From Dioscorea cayenensis subsp. rotundata (lineage: Eukaryota > Streptophyta > Magnoliopsida > Dioscoreales > Dioscoreaceae), in the NCBI RefSeq assembly GCF_009730915.1, contig NC_052475.1, forward strand, positions 31,123,016 through 31,187,015: a stretch of 64,000 nucleotides of DNA, read 5' to 3'. The notes beneath the pieces are model-generated. The model worked only from the letters and a program-made list of their open reading frames with translations. It did no database searches and was not told where the DNA came from. The position numbers and the translations under genes are program-made. How positions within the stretch are numbered: the stretch's first letter is position 1; every line of letters begins with the position of its first letter. Below are positions 1 through 11,757 of this stretch, in pieces.

Positions 1-1829
1 TCTCTTCTCCAGCTCTGCTCCCACGTCCATGAAGCTCACCAGGTCCACGCACTCATCATCAAGTCCTCCCAATCCCTCGACCCCTACTACGCCGGCCGCC
101 TCGCCGAGTTCTACGCCATCCTCTCTTCCAACCCTTCCCTCTCCCTTCCCCATGCCTCCAAACTCCTCTCCTCCTTCCCAAACCCCCCACCCACCTTCCT
201 CTACAACACCCTCATCCGCGCCCACCTCAACGCCCGTGACCCTCTCCAATCCCTCCTCCTCTATCACCAATTGCTCTCCCGATCCGCCCTTCCCGACCGC
301 TTCTCCTTCACCTTCGCCCTCAAGGCCTGCACCCAGCTCCGCGCCCTTCCTCTTGGAAAACAACTCCATTCCCAAGTTTTCAAGCTCGGCCTTGTCACTG
401 ATGCCCACATTCGGAACAAGCTCCTTCATTTATATGCCACACTTGGTGAACTCACCCATGCACGCAAGGTGTTCGACGAATGTCCCGAACCAGATATCAT
501 CGCCTGGAACAGCTTGCTCGAAGGCTATGCTTCTGCCAACGATGCTGAATCTCTTCATGAGGTCTTTGACTTGATGCCTGTTCGAGATGTTGTGTCCTGG
601 AACACCTTCATGGGGTCTCTATATAGAAATCAGCGAGTTCGAAGAAGTCATTGTGATATTCAGAGCAATGCAAGAGAGCAGGGAGTGTGAGCCTAACCGT
701 GTGACCATGATCAATGTTCTCACTGCTGTTACTCATTTGAGTGCTTTAGGACAAGGAAAGTGGGTGCATGCTTATATTGGCAGGAATGGGATTGAGTTGG
801 ATGAGAAGCTGGGGTCTGCTTTGATCAATATGTATTCGAAATGTGGTTGTATTGAAGGCGCTGTTTATGCGTTCGACGTGGTGACGATAAGGAAGAGCTG
901 TGATACTTGGAATGCTATGATTTGTGGTTTCACTGCAAATGGGGATAGCTTGAGAGCTCTTGAGCTTTTCTCAGTGATGGAGAAAACCTCTGGTTTGGTG
1001 CCAAATCACATAACATTCTCATGTGTGTTGAATGCTTGTAGTCATGGAGGTCTTGTGGATGAAGGCATGAGATTGTTTGAAAAAATGAGTTCTGTTTATG
1101 GTATTGAGCCTGATATCACACATTATGGCTGCATGGTGGATCTGTTTCAGCCGAGCGGGTTTGTTTGAGAAAGTGGAGGCGGTGATCGATCAAATGCCGA
1201 TGGAGCCCGATGTGGTAATGTGGAAGGCTATAGTGGCTGCTTGCAGAGTTCATGGCAACACTGAATTGGGAGAGAAAGCTGGTCATAGGCTCATTGAAGT
1301 AGCTCCGAATGACCATGCTGGTTATGTATTGCTATCAAACATATATGCGAAAGGTAATGACTTCAATGGTGTGCATGAGGTGAGGAAGATGATGATGGAC
1401 AGAGGTGTCAAGAAAGTGCCAGGCTGCAGCTCTGTCGAAGTAGGCGGGGAGGTTCATGAGTTCATAGCCGGAGACGGCTCACATTCAAGGAAGGAGGACA
1501 TTTATGTGATGCTCGGTGAGATGGCGGAGCGGCTGAAGCTCGCAGGATATAAGCCTGACATGGAGCAAGTTTTGTTAGACATCGATGAAGATGAAGCGAA
1601 GGAGAGTTCATTGTCACTCCACAGCGAGAAGTTAGCGATTGCTTTCAGTCTTGTAAGCACTGAAGCGAGTTCTACAATAAGAATAGTGAAAAATCTGAGA
1701 GTCTGTGGGGATTGCCATGCTGCCATTAAGCTTCTATCAGTGATCTATGACCGAGATATAATTGTGAGAGACTCTAGCCGTTTTCACCATTTCCAGAAGG
1801 GTTCTTGTTCTTGTGGGGACTATTGGTAA
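1..1829 (+). CDS. PPR protein, PLS class with E/DYW C-terminus; 5' partial, two frame breaks
   Basis: Pentatricopeptide-repeat proteins of the DYW class bind organellar RNA and edit C to U in plastids or mitochondria. The window opens inside the gene: codons read from base 1 give repeat sequence (NTLIRAHLNARDP, FALKACTQL, ARKVFDECPEPDIIAWNSLL). The end carries the full DYW deaminase-like domain: HSEKLA (HxE), CGDCH (CxxC), HHF, and a terminal CSCGDYW before the stop. The repeats cross three frames. One extra base near 619 (expected MGSYIEISEFEEV) and one near 1144 (expected MVDLFSRAGLFEK) would restore a single frame. No exon-intron signals explain this, so it is either a young pseudogene or two base errors. 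Codons near the start are C-rich at third positions and become AT-rich later, as in many monocot genes. The family and class are sure; the exact orthologue is not. Confidence 0.9.
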
Positions 1830-2369
1830 TGACAGTCTCAAGACTCAAATGTATGTAGTTCTATGTGAGCTTTAACACTTGGCGGTTATTATTCAAAAAA
1901 AAAATTTCCTGGATTATAGTAGGCATAGCCTCTAACTGTAATTCTGTGTTTCATTAATCATTACCATTCTCACTTGACGTCCTATTGTGCATGCACATGA
2001 ATCCAACCATTTCAGTAGCTCTTTTATCTATAAATATATATAAATACGGATAAACCATGAGATGAAACCTGTAACAGCTGCTAAAAAAAAAAATACATGC
2101 TAATTATAGAAATAATGGTGCTACTTTTTTGTTATAAAAAAATTCTGAACGCAAAATCTACAAAATTATAAACGAAAGCAATTTTACACAGCATTTAATA
2201 CAAAACCTTCTAAAAAATTCAGGATGAAATGAACAATGTATCCGCCTCAGATCACTTATAAAGGTCATCTTCTCTATATTTACACTACTCACCATACAGA
2301 AGCCATGACACAGCACGCTAATTTAAGAAGTGAGAAGAGTTATGTTGTTTGATTTTCATACCTTTTGCC
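1830..2369. other. Convergent intergenic spacer between PPR gene and WDHD1
   Basis: This 540-bp AT-rich spacer lies between two stop codons facing each other, so it must hold the 3' UTRs and polyadenylation signals of both genes. I see no other gene or repeat in it. Confidence 0.6.
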
Positions 2370-5300
2370 TCACTTCTTTGCCAATCCATCCATCTTTTCA
2401 TTGTCTACCTTCTTTTTAATAGAATCAAAAAGAGAAGATTTACCCTGGTTCTTGGATGCTTTTGCAAACGGATTAACTGCTCGGTGAGATTGCATTTGGT
2501 TAACCCCCTCATCCTTTAAAGTAGTTTCATTTGACTTTACGCATGGCATTTGGTTGACTCCTGCCTTTGAATTGCCCTCCCTCGTATTATTGCAAAGCTC
2601 AACCTTGTAATGGTCAGAAGATGCCTTTGCAGATGGTGTTGCCATCAGATTAGATTGCATTTGCTGACGACTATCTTTTGTGTTTCCTTCACTTGGACTT
2701 TTACAAAGTTGAAATCCTCCTACCTCACCGGACTTCTCTTCACTACCCACAGACTTTAAGACCTGAGGTTTATTGACAGCAGGTACAGGCAAAATCTTTC
2801 GCTTTGCCACATTGCTTGTAACAGCTGCACTGGAGGCTAAATTTGATACATGAGGTGCCCCTTCAGATTTATCCAACAAACTTTCCTGCATAGATCATAA
2901 TAAAACTAAATTAGAGACAGGGAAAAAGCTGAAGCACTTCAAAATATCAGCAATCTAACCAATATAAAATAGAGGGATGATCGAGGTTACCTCCAATACG
3001 CCAATGAACCGCTCTGCCAATACAGGAAGTTTAAGTGCAGTGGCCAGCTTTATGGCACCCATAACTGACTTCTCCAGTGATAGCAATCTGGCGAGTTCTG
3101 TAGCCCTCACAAGCTTGTCACCTATCACGAAAATGAATAACAAGATGTGAAATGTTAAATATTCTAAACTCAGCAAGTCACATAACCAAACTTTCAACCA
3201 CATGCTACTTACTGTTGCAACAGCTGGCAATAAGCTTCAGGATGCATCGATCCATGGAAGCTTCTATGCTGAATGCTTCATCACAAAGAGCAGTGGTATC
3301 AATACCAGCTGCTACCATTTCTTTTACTTTATTTTGAATCTGGGATTTGATAATCAGAATGGTTCAGATATGAACAAGCAAAATAACCTCTAATCAAGGG
3401 AACAGGCATAACCTGTAAGAGGGATATCTTGCTCAACACGAACTCGTTTTCCAGCTCATCAGCCCCAAGATCAGAGCAGGCAAGAGGAAGTGAAAAGTTC
3501 AGTAGTGTAAGAACCGGCTTTGGCATGACCTGCACAATATTAGGAGGAAAAAGATAAACACATGACCATGACCTACAAACTGCAAAGAGAATAGCAGACA
3601 AAACTATCCTACCAATGGGTAAGAATCAGGGGATTTGCAAATAATGCAGAACAGCTTGCTGGCGCTTAGACCAACCACCCAGTAGTTTTCATCTTCTGAC
3701 TTCCTTGCTTTGCTGGCACTGCATGTATGACAAGATTCAGAACATATCCAAGATGAAACAAAGTTTGGAGGGTCCATGGTATACTTAGGCACCTGAAAAC
3801 AGGAAGCCAACTACCTCCAAATTGTGTAGAGAACATTCTCAGCACCCCCTACACAGTTTGCTAAAGTCATCAGAAAACAAGTACAAGAATGGTTATTAAA
3901 AAGTCCATATTAGCCAACCTTGGAATCATATGAACTTAGCTGCCCCTCGTCACTGAAGCCAAACCATGTTAAATGGGAACTTGGTGTCAAAGGAAGACGG
4001 CTTATAATTGTTTGAGTTCCATTTAGTATGTTCAGAACCATAACATCAAGCACCTGCCAACCAAATTGGAAATTATTGTTTAAGGCTGAGTAAAACCAGG
4101 CCAGGATAAAAACACCCGATTTAGGAAAACTGCAAATGGGAGCAGCCCATCTTAGTTTTAGTTGAGCAATAAGTTTGCCTAATTATTACATATTGCTCTG
4201 GAAAACAGCAGTACAGCTGATCATGTCAAGTGGAGGAACAAAAACAAGGGTTGATTTTCTTCCATAAAAGTTGCTTTCATGAAAGGTAGGAAATTCTTAA
4301 TTTCTACATATGATTAAATCAACAATGACTACTCTGCAGGGCTGATAAAATGGCAACATAAAAATGTTGCATCATGGACAATTTCATGGTAGATTGGCAA
4401 CATAAAATTCAGCTACAATGTCCGGGCACTCGATACATATTTAAATTTGCAAAAACAACTTCTCAGTCCAAAATAGATGTGAGAGATTTTCATAAGTGTT
4501 AGATTCAGCTAAACTTAACCCAAGAAGTACTACAATCATACTCAAATAGCCTGAATGTCCTGTAGCTTGCAAGGGAAACATAGTTATTTGTAAACATTTG
4601 AGTTGTCTGACTACAAGATACAAGCATACCTGATCTCCAGAAGGAAGACTGTCTGAAGCATGAGTAACAATAGCTAGTTCATCTTTTAAACCCGCTAGAG
4701 TGACCACAGGACCATTTAGGCAAAGGATATGTTTCTGCAATAAAAGGAGAAATAACAGATAGTGTAAGAATTTAAACTCCCTCACAGTGATAAGGTGCTA
4801 AAATAAGAGAAGTTGCTTAAGTGGCAAGTACTGAGAACATGAACTTGTTCCTTTATTAGGTAGACAATAAATAGCACTTGCCAATGCTTATAGCTCATGC
4901 AGAAGCAAATTTTAAAAACATTAATAAAATCAAAGCTTAATTTATCACAAAATAATCAAAAATAACTTGGTAAAAATGGCAGCCTATACCTCAAAGCTCT
5001 AGTTTAAGTATAGGAAAATAAGTACAGTTGTTCTTAAAGAAATAATACAATTCATCATCCCAAGTTATGAAATACAAAAATAGCATTGCATAAAAAATAA
5101 AAAGGGAATCATTGTCATATTCATTATCCCAATTTCACAGAAATCAGGACACATTATTTCAATGTTAAATAGTTTCACGTAACCATCGAGAAAGTTTATC
5201 CATTTTAACTTTTTGTTCATCAAGAATGAAATTACTTCACACCTGACAGATGATAGAATGACCACATCCACAGAGAAACTACACATCTTAGAATGTGGCA

Positions 5301-8300
5301 TTGTGCCCTATACAGGAGCAGATGTGATGCTCACCATTCATTTACATAAGAAAAAAAACTATTTTCTCAGAGAAAAAAAGAATATTATGAGAAGTCCCAT
5401 TACTAAATCTCCAGACTACAGGTTGTGTCCAAAATCATGCAGAACGAGCAAGCAATCAGATAACTTTGAAGGCCATAATTTACTATCCACATGAGATTTC
5501 AGGGCACATTAGCTCATCATCTTGCCTTGCTGTTGCTAGCTTGAAACTTGTAATCATTGTATGAAGAAACTCTTTCAACCAAACCCCGACACCAACCCCA
5601 AAAGACAAAATATTTATGATGAGTGTGGGAATCTCAAGTGCAAAGGGGTCAATAACAAATTTGAAAAAGAAGCAATAAAGATAAGTGATCACAAAAATCC
5701 ATAGAAGAAAATGAGTTATCAATGCTAAGTGCATATCAGAATAGTTCATATTTTTGCTTTGATAATCTATTAAAAAAGCTGCAGAATGAAAAAGCAAATG
5801 AAATCAAAATCAAAACTTCAAAGATTCACCCATGACAGACATTAACTTTCACATTAAACAGTTAAGAGTTTCAAAATAAAGAAAAACATAAACAATAATG
5901 ATTCAGTCTCAGAAGCGTTAAAAATTTCAAGCACAAGAATAATGATTATGACATCTGTTTATTATATATTTATTTAAATAAATAAACAGAAGAAAGAAAG
6001 CCTATATAGGTGGAAAAACATGAAAACCAAAACATTCTACTAAGCTTTCATCAGATAACCATCCAAATGATAGGTAGAAAGCAATGCAATCAGAGAACTT
6101 TGAAGACCATAATATGTTTTCTACATAAAGTTCAGTCATAGGATCTCATCATTTTGCTGAAAGAATAATCTCAAAATAATTTGAATTAAATTAGACAGGA
6201 AAATAGTCAGACCTCACACTTCAATAGAAAGGAGGCTATCAATATGCTTGCTCATTTTGACAAAAGAAAACATTGCTGATAGAGTTTAACAATTTATTTG
6301 GATAATAGAATTTAGTAAAAGATGTAGGATGAAACAAGTCAATCTCAAAATCAAAATCAGCTTGAAGATCGATTACTAACAATTAAATTATTGTGATGAG
6401 CTAGAAGAAGGTATTAATGCTGAACAAAAGTTATCCAAAAGCATACTAACAATTAAGATAAAATCAATGTTTTAGTAAAACGATATATATATATATATAT
6501 ATATATAGCCGAGATACATATCAAATTAGCCAGGGAGAGTCCAGTCATAAATCAAAGAGAAAAACAAAGCAATCAGAGAACTTTGAAGACCATAATGTGT
6601 TTTCCACATTTAGTTCAGACCAGACTAGCTCATCCTTTTGCATGAAAAAAATTGTCTTAAAATAATTGAGAGCAATTTATCATTAAATTAATCAAAACTC
6701 ACACAAAGAAATAAAATAATAATTCGCAAATTTGGCCCATGTTGACAAGTGGGAAAACAGTGTTGATATGCATCAATCATATAACTTTATCCAAACATTT
6801 GTCAATGTTTCAATATAGCACCTTGATAACCATTCTCGATGTTTTCCTTGCAACCAGACTAAAGGCAGCAAAGGGCTGATGGTGCATATGTTCCAAAAAA
6901 AATTCACAGAGTTGCGGATTCCATTTAGAATCTCACCACGTGATCAAAAATAAAATCATCTACAGTTCTTGCATCGGAAGTTAAATGTAGTATATTTCAA
7001 TAAATATAGTTAACAAGAGAGAGAGAAGAGAGAAACATATTGTATCATGATTTTCAAAATGCATCTTAACCATAATTACCTTCTAAAGCTGTTCAGTTTT
7101 GCTTTCAGTTATCATATGCTTGTGTAATAGTAGGTAATTTCAAATTAAATAAAACAGAAAACAAAAACTCTCAGGGATTACAAACCTGCAATCCGCCATC
7201 TGTGAAGATACGAAGAAAATTAAGACTCGTTGCCGCAGCAACCCAACCATTACCAAGAGCAACAGCCTGTACTTCCTCTGCTTCAAATCGCATTGACCAC
7301 TAAGATCAAATAACACAGTTATAATAATTGAAAAGTAGACATACAGGAATAAAACTGTGTAGAAGCTAAAAGAACCTACCTCACTGTTGTTTGCCCAACT
7401 ACTAAAAGGTCGATACATAAGAGTGCTTGTGTTCTTTTCACCTTTGCATGGGTTGGCAAAAACACTCCCATTTTCATTCAGTGATGCCATGGTGAAACCA
7501 AAATAATCAGTCATGGAAGGTACCCTAGGACCTCTGCCAGTATCATGAAAATCTACCTGTCAGCATAGATCAAAGCAAAATATGATGATGAGACACAGTC
7601 ATGATGATGATTAAATGGATGAACTGAATCACCATTAAAAAAATAATAATAATAATTAATAATTTTAAAAACAAAAAAAAAACAAAAAACAAAAAAACAA
7701 CAACAACAACAACCAGAGCTTGCAATTGATCATCTCACTCTAAGCAACTTCCAAATATAAATATCAGACTTAATTAACTAAAATAATGGTGGTACCTATG
7801 TCTGTGCATGTTAAGGGTGCCATTACCTCTATATGAGAGTTTCCCTCATTTTCAAGGGTAGTTATGCTACCCAGCAAATTGTAGCAAAGAAATCGCCGCT
7901 TGCCAGGTTGTATTGGAGTGGAACCTGGTTGAAAAGCCTCCTGCATTCTCACCCTGATGGACTTCATCAAACTTGAACACTCATCTCCCTTTCCAATATC
8001 CACCTTCCGTTTAGCAGAATTTCTCTTCCGCGATTCAATCTGGCGAAGTAAACCCTCTTCACCATCACTATCTTCTCCAAAACAATCTTCAAGAATAGAC
8101 TGTTTTCTTAATCTTTTTCCAGTGATGGGGACTGATTCACCATGACTCTCTTCATCAACATTGTCAAGACTGCCAGAAGCACTAGACTTTTCATTATCTT
8201 CATCAAATAAAAATCCACTATCATTTCTTATCTGCGGACTAGGAGCACCGTCTATAGGAGACTTCATACATGAAGGAATTGTGGATTCCCACACACCAAA

Positions 8301-9450
8301 TTTACCCATAACATCAATGACAGCCAGCGCATTGCCATTTGACTTCCAAGCCAAACCAGTTATTCTATCATCAAATTTTTGTCTTTCAATATCCTGCCTC
8401 AAATCAATATCCCAGATCAGAACCTGTTTATCCAAACCAGAAGTGGCAATATATTTCCCATTAGGAGACCAAGACAAGAAACAAACAGATTTCTCATGAT
8501 CTCCTTTGAGTGTAAACAGCTTCTCAGCAGTGTCTCTGTCGTACATAACAACATCATTTCTCAGGCCTGGAACAGCCAAAATTTCTCCATCAGGACTCCA
8601 GCTCAGCACGTTTGAAAGAGAGGAATCCGAATCACAAATAGGGGCTACAGAATTAAGAGTATGGACTGATTTCCCAGATGAGAGCTCCCAGTATATGACA
8701 GTACCAACACTGTCAACAGATGCCAAGAACTCATTCTTTGGGTCAAAAGCTAAACCAGTGACAGATGCTTTGTGACCCTTGAGCACCCTGGAAATTGTAC
8801 TATCAATAGTAGCAATCAACTTGATGCCATCATCATCGCCTGCAGCAGCTAACAAACTACCAGATTTATTGAAGGCAAGGGACCGAATTGGCAACGTAAA
8901 CCTAGTAACATTACTCTGGAATTCTCCATCTGGCCAAAGAAAACTAACTGATCAAAACTCAAAGATACAATTAAAACCCACAGTGTATGAAACCAACAGA
9001 TCAAGGTTTAATGTAGGTTTCATTGCAAATATATAAGCATTTCAAGAAGAGAACTAAAAAATGATAGAAATTCCTCTCAGATCCAAGGTAAAATACAAAG
9101 AAATCTTACAGTTTTTCTAAGAAAAGAACAAAAAATTCAGGCGAAGATGAGGAAGAATGAATACCTGGGAAACTATAAAGCTTCACAGAGTGATCAACAG
9201 ATCCAGAAGCAAAGGAATTGGAACTAGGGCTAAAAGCGAGAGCCGTAACACCCTCCTTATGATGATCGAGAGCTTTGGGGGGCTTCGATTGCTGATCCAG
9301 ATAATGGATCAGGACACTCTGATCAGCGGCTGATGCGGTGACGAGATGCCTGCCCTCAGGATCCCAGATGATGGAGCAGAGGGCCGCACGGCCACCTCCA
9401 CCACCGGAAGCCTTGTGAGCTTCCTTGAGTTTCAAGGATCGGTGCTTCAT
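2370..9450 (-). CDS. WDHD1: WDHD1 / CTF4 / AND-1 homologue (EOL1-like), replisome adaptor with WD40 repeats
   Basis: CTF4/AND-1 proteins link the CMG helicase to DNA polymerase alpha; in Arabidopsis the homologue EOL1 helps keep H3K27me3 through replication. Exons on the minus strand: 9165-9450, 8827 is not a boundary: exon 2 is 7827-8929, then 7380-7556, 7186-7299, 4630-4734, 3919-4053, 3613-3792, 3413-3529, 3213-3339, 2991-3121, 2370-2885; together 2991 nt, 996 aa, with all phases closing. The N-terminal third is a WD40 propeller (HKEGVTALAFSP, LKGHKASVTGLAFDP, GLDKQVLIWDID). An acidic linker follows, then the second propeller and helical region (YGFTMAS-like block, ENYWVVGLSASKLFC, LPLACSDLGADELENEF). 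The tail is Lys-rich and ends NPFAKASKNQGKSSLFDSIK, the plant-type end without an HMG box. The ATG at 9448-9450 was chosen because MKHRSLKLKEAHK matches the family start. Intron 4 is 2.45 kb and full of degenerate repeats. Confidence 0.95.
5450..7100. repeat. Degenerate tandem repeats inside WDHD1 intron 4
   Basis: A motif of about 80 bp (core GCAATCAGAGAACTTTGAAG followed by ACCATAAT) recurs near 5451, 6087 and 6570 in the same order with similar following sequence, giving spacings of roughly 630 and 480 bp. The copies are diverged. They carry no coding signal. They look like an old local duplication that enlarged the intron. Confidence 0.6.
6483..6507. repeat. (AT)n microsatellite in WDHD1 intron
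   Basis: A run of about 12 AT dinucleotides between copies of the intron repeat. Confidence 0.9.
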
Positions 9451-9500
9451 GGTGGTTCTGCGGCAGTGCCATTGGAGAAGGGACTGAGGCTGCCTACTTA

Positions 9501-9621
9501 TTAGGGTTAGGGTTTGAGTTTTTGGCGGGATTCTTTCCCCCAAAAACGTTCGATTTTGGCGGGAGCGGATGAAAGCGGGAATTTTGGGTAAATTTTTTTG
9601 AGGATTGTGAAATTAGGGTTT
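9501..9621 (-). promoter_or_regulatory. WDHD1 upstream region with E2F-like sites and telo-boxes
   Basis: Just upstream of the WDHD1 start, the plus strand reads TTTGGCGGGA twice (9521-9530 and 9555-9564) and GCGGGAA once (9575-9581), all close to the E2F consensus. Two telo-box matches (AAACCCTAA on the gene strand) lie at about 9501-9516 and 9613-9621. E2F sites and telo-boxes are typical of plant replication genes, which fits the gene's S-phase role. The transcription start is not known, so some of these may lie in the 5' UTR. Confidence 0.6.
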
Positions 9622-10493
9622 CCTCTCCAGAGTTTCATCCAACACAAAGGCTTTTCACGTTCACTCTTATATAAATATATAAAATTAAATAATATATAAT
9701 ATATATTTTTTAAGTACCAACTAAAACAAATATTTTAAATGTGACATCGTCAAAAATTAAATAATTGAAATTTCTATTTTCTCTGTGTATATATACATAG
9801 CTCTTTGTGTTAAAGCATGTATATATAAGCGAATGATACACCTCTCAAATAAAAAATATTTTATTTAAAATCAACAAATTTGAGACATTTATGCTTGAAT
9901 TCCAATATCATTTTCCTGGCATCATTAAAAAGATCTAATACAATAAGAATTAATAGCCAATAACCATTTTCATTATAAGCATAACGAGTCTCTTACATAA
10001 AATATTCATTCTTCTAAGAAACATATTCAAATCTTAACTCATGGAGATGGAAAAACATGTATAGTAAAACCCTCAACTTCTCGCATGTGCATATTGGCAC
10101 CAATAACACAGTATCACATACATTTTTAGAGGGGAAAAAACAGAGATGATCGAAATCTTTAAAGTTAATATTTGCTTGCTTCTTTACCAATGAAGTTGAT
10201 AATTCGGGAAAAAATGGCTAAAAGCTGTATTGAATTATTTTACACCAATGGTAGTTTCAGCATGCAGCAGTATGACTGCATTAACATGGTGCTGATACAG
10301 TGACGCTACCGCGGTAATTTCTTTTTGGCAAAATTCACCGAATGAAGAAAATGTAAGGAGATTCATCTCTTGTTTGCCTATAGATGGAGATAATAAAGGG
10401 TAAGAGTACATTAAAATCACTACCCAATAAATGAAGATTATATCGAACATGCCGTTCCTTGGACCGGTATTGACTGGGAGTGCAGGAAGAACC
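9622..10493. other. AT-rich intergenic spacer between WDHD1 and WIT
   Basis: This stretch separates two minus-strand genes. It should hold distal WDHD1 promoter sequence and the 3' UTR of the WIT gene. I see no open frame or repeat in it that I can support. Confidence 0.5.
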
Positions 10494-11726
10494 TCAACAC
10501 CAGTTCTTTTGTTGAATTAGATACCAGAGAACAGAAACCAGTATGACCACAACCGCGACCAGAATGCGTTTCGAACTAAGATGTGTTGGTTCTGAACTTC
10601 TTACAGGATCAAGCTTTGATGCTTTAACTAAGATCTGTTCATCATTTGCAGCGGGCGTGCTCTTAATCATTTCGTCAGAAAACACCAGCATCTCCGTGAT
10701 GACCTGATCAAGCGAGCGAATTAGTAAAGTTCACCAAGACTTTTGGTATGACAGTGGCATGAATCTTGATGGATATTTTAAAAATCTATTGAATGCAAGT
10801 TCGGCAATGACAATCTGATGTACGTAATATCTAATTCTCATTGCTGCCAGTAACAAAAATCAGTTTCATATTTTCTGCTCTTAGTGCCAAACTTCAGTTA
10901 TCAAGAGATTATAATGACCAACCTGGGGTTCTGTACTTGAAGTCTTGGTTAATACTTCCTCTGAAGCTTTCAAATGCACACTTTTGCAGTGATTTCCCTC
11001 CTCATTTGCACAAAGGGAACCCTTATCCTTCTTCTTCAAGTGTTTAGCCACCAGATATTTATTCCTTTTTGTTAGTTCAGATATCTACACATGCAGATGA
11101 AGAACTTTTAGAAGAGAACTTTTATCTCAAATTTGTAAATTAAGAAATGTCAAATTAAGACATATGGATCCAGCTCAATAGAAATTATTGTTGAAAAAAG
11201 CAAGTGTTCAAATATATAAAAGAATGCACCAATATATATGATCAGGTGTCTAGATGAAAAATTTATAATCTGTAAAATAGAAGCTATAATATCCAACAAA
11301 TTACACATTGTAGTGTCCAGACTCTATTTGAAATAAAGTTTTGGAGGCAATACATGTAATTTATAATTTTTCTTAGGGGGTATAAATGTAATTATAAAGT
11401 TGTAGAAGTAATATACGTAAAGCAAAATGCACAAGTTAGGTTGGATAAAGCTAATTGTAGCCTGTAACAAAGATGACATTACAAAAGCAGTAAGATTTAA
11501 GATACATGGAAAACCATAGAGGAGGAATAAAACTACAGACAAGGTAACTAAAAAAAAAGATAAAATATAAATAAAATCAAATGGTGAAAAGAAAAGGAGA
11601 GAACATTTTGGCATCAAAAGGATTAGGTGTTTTGCAGTAGAAGAACAAACAATAGTTGAAACATGACTGAACTGGAATGTAACCTTAAGGTTTCATAGCA
11701 GAGGTATACCATAACTTTAAAGAAAA

Positions 11727-11757
<31 letters not shown>

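Noticed and set aside
29-574. Open frame giving a Ser/Pro/Thr-rich 181-residue product
   Set aside because: It overlaps the PPR repeats in another frame; the low-complexity product is what C-rich codons give when read out of frame.
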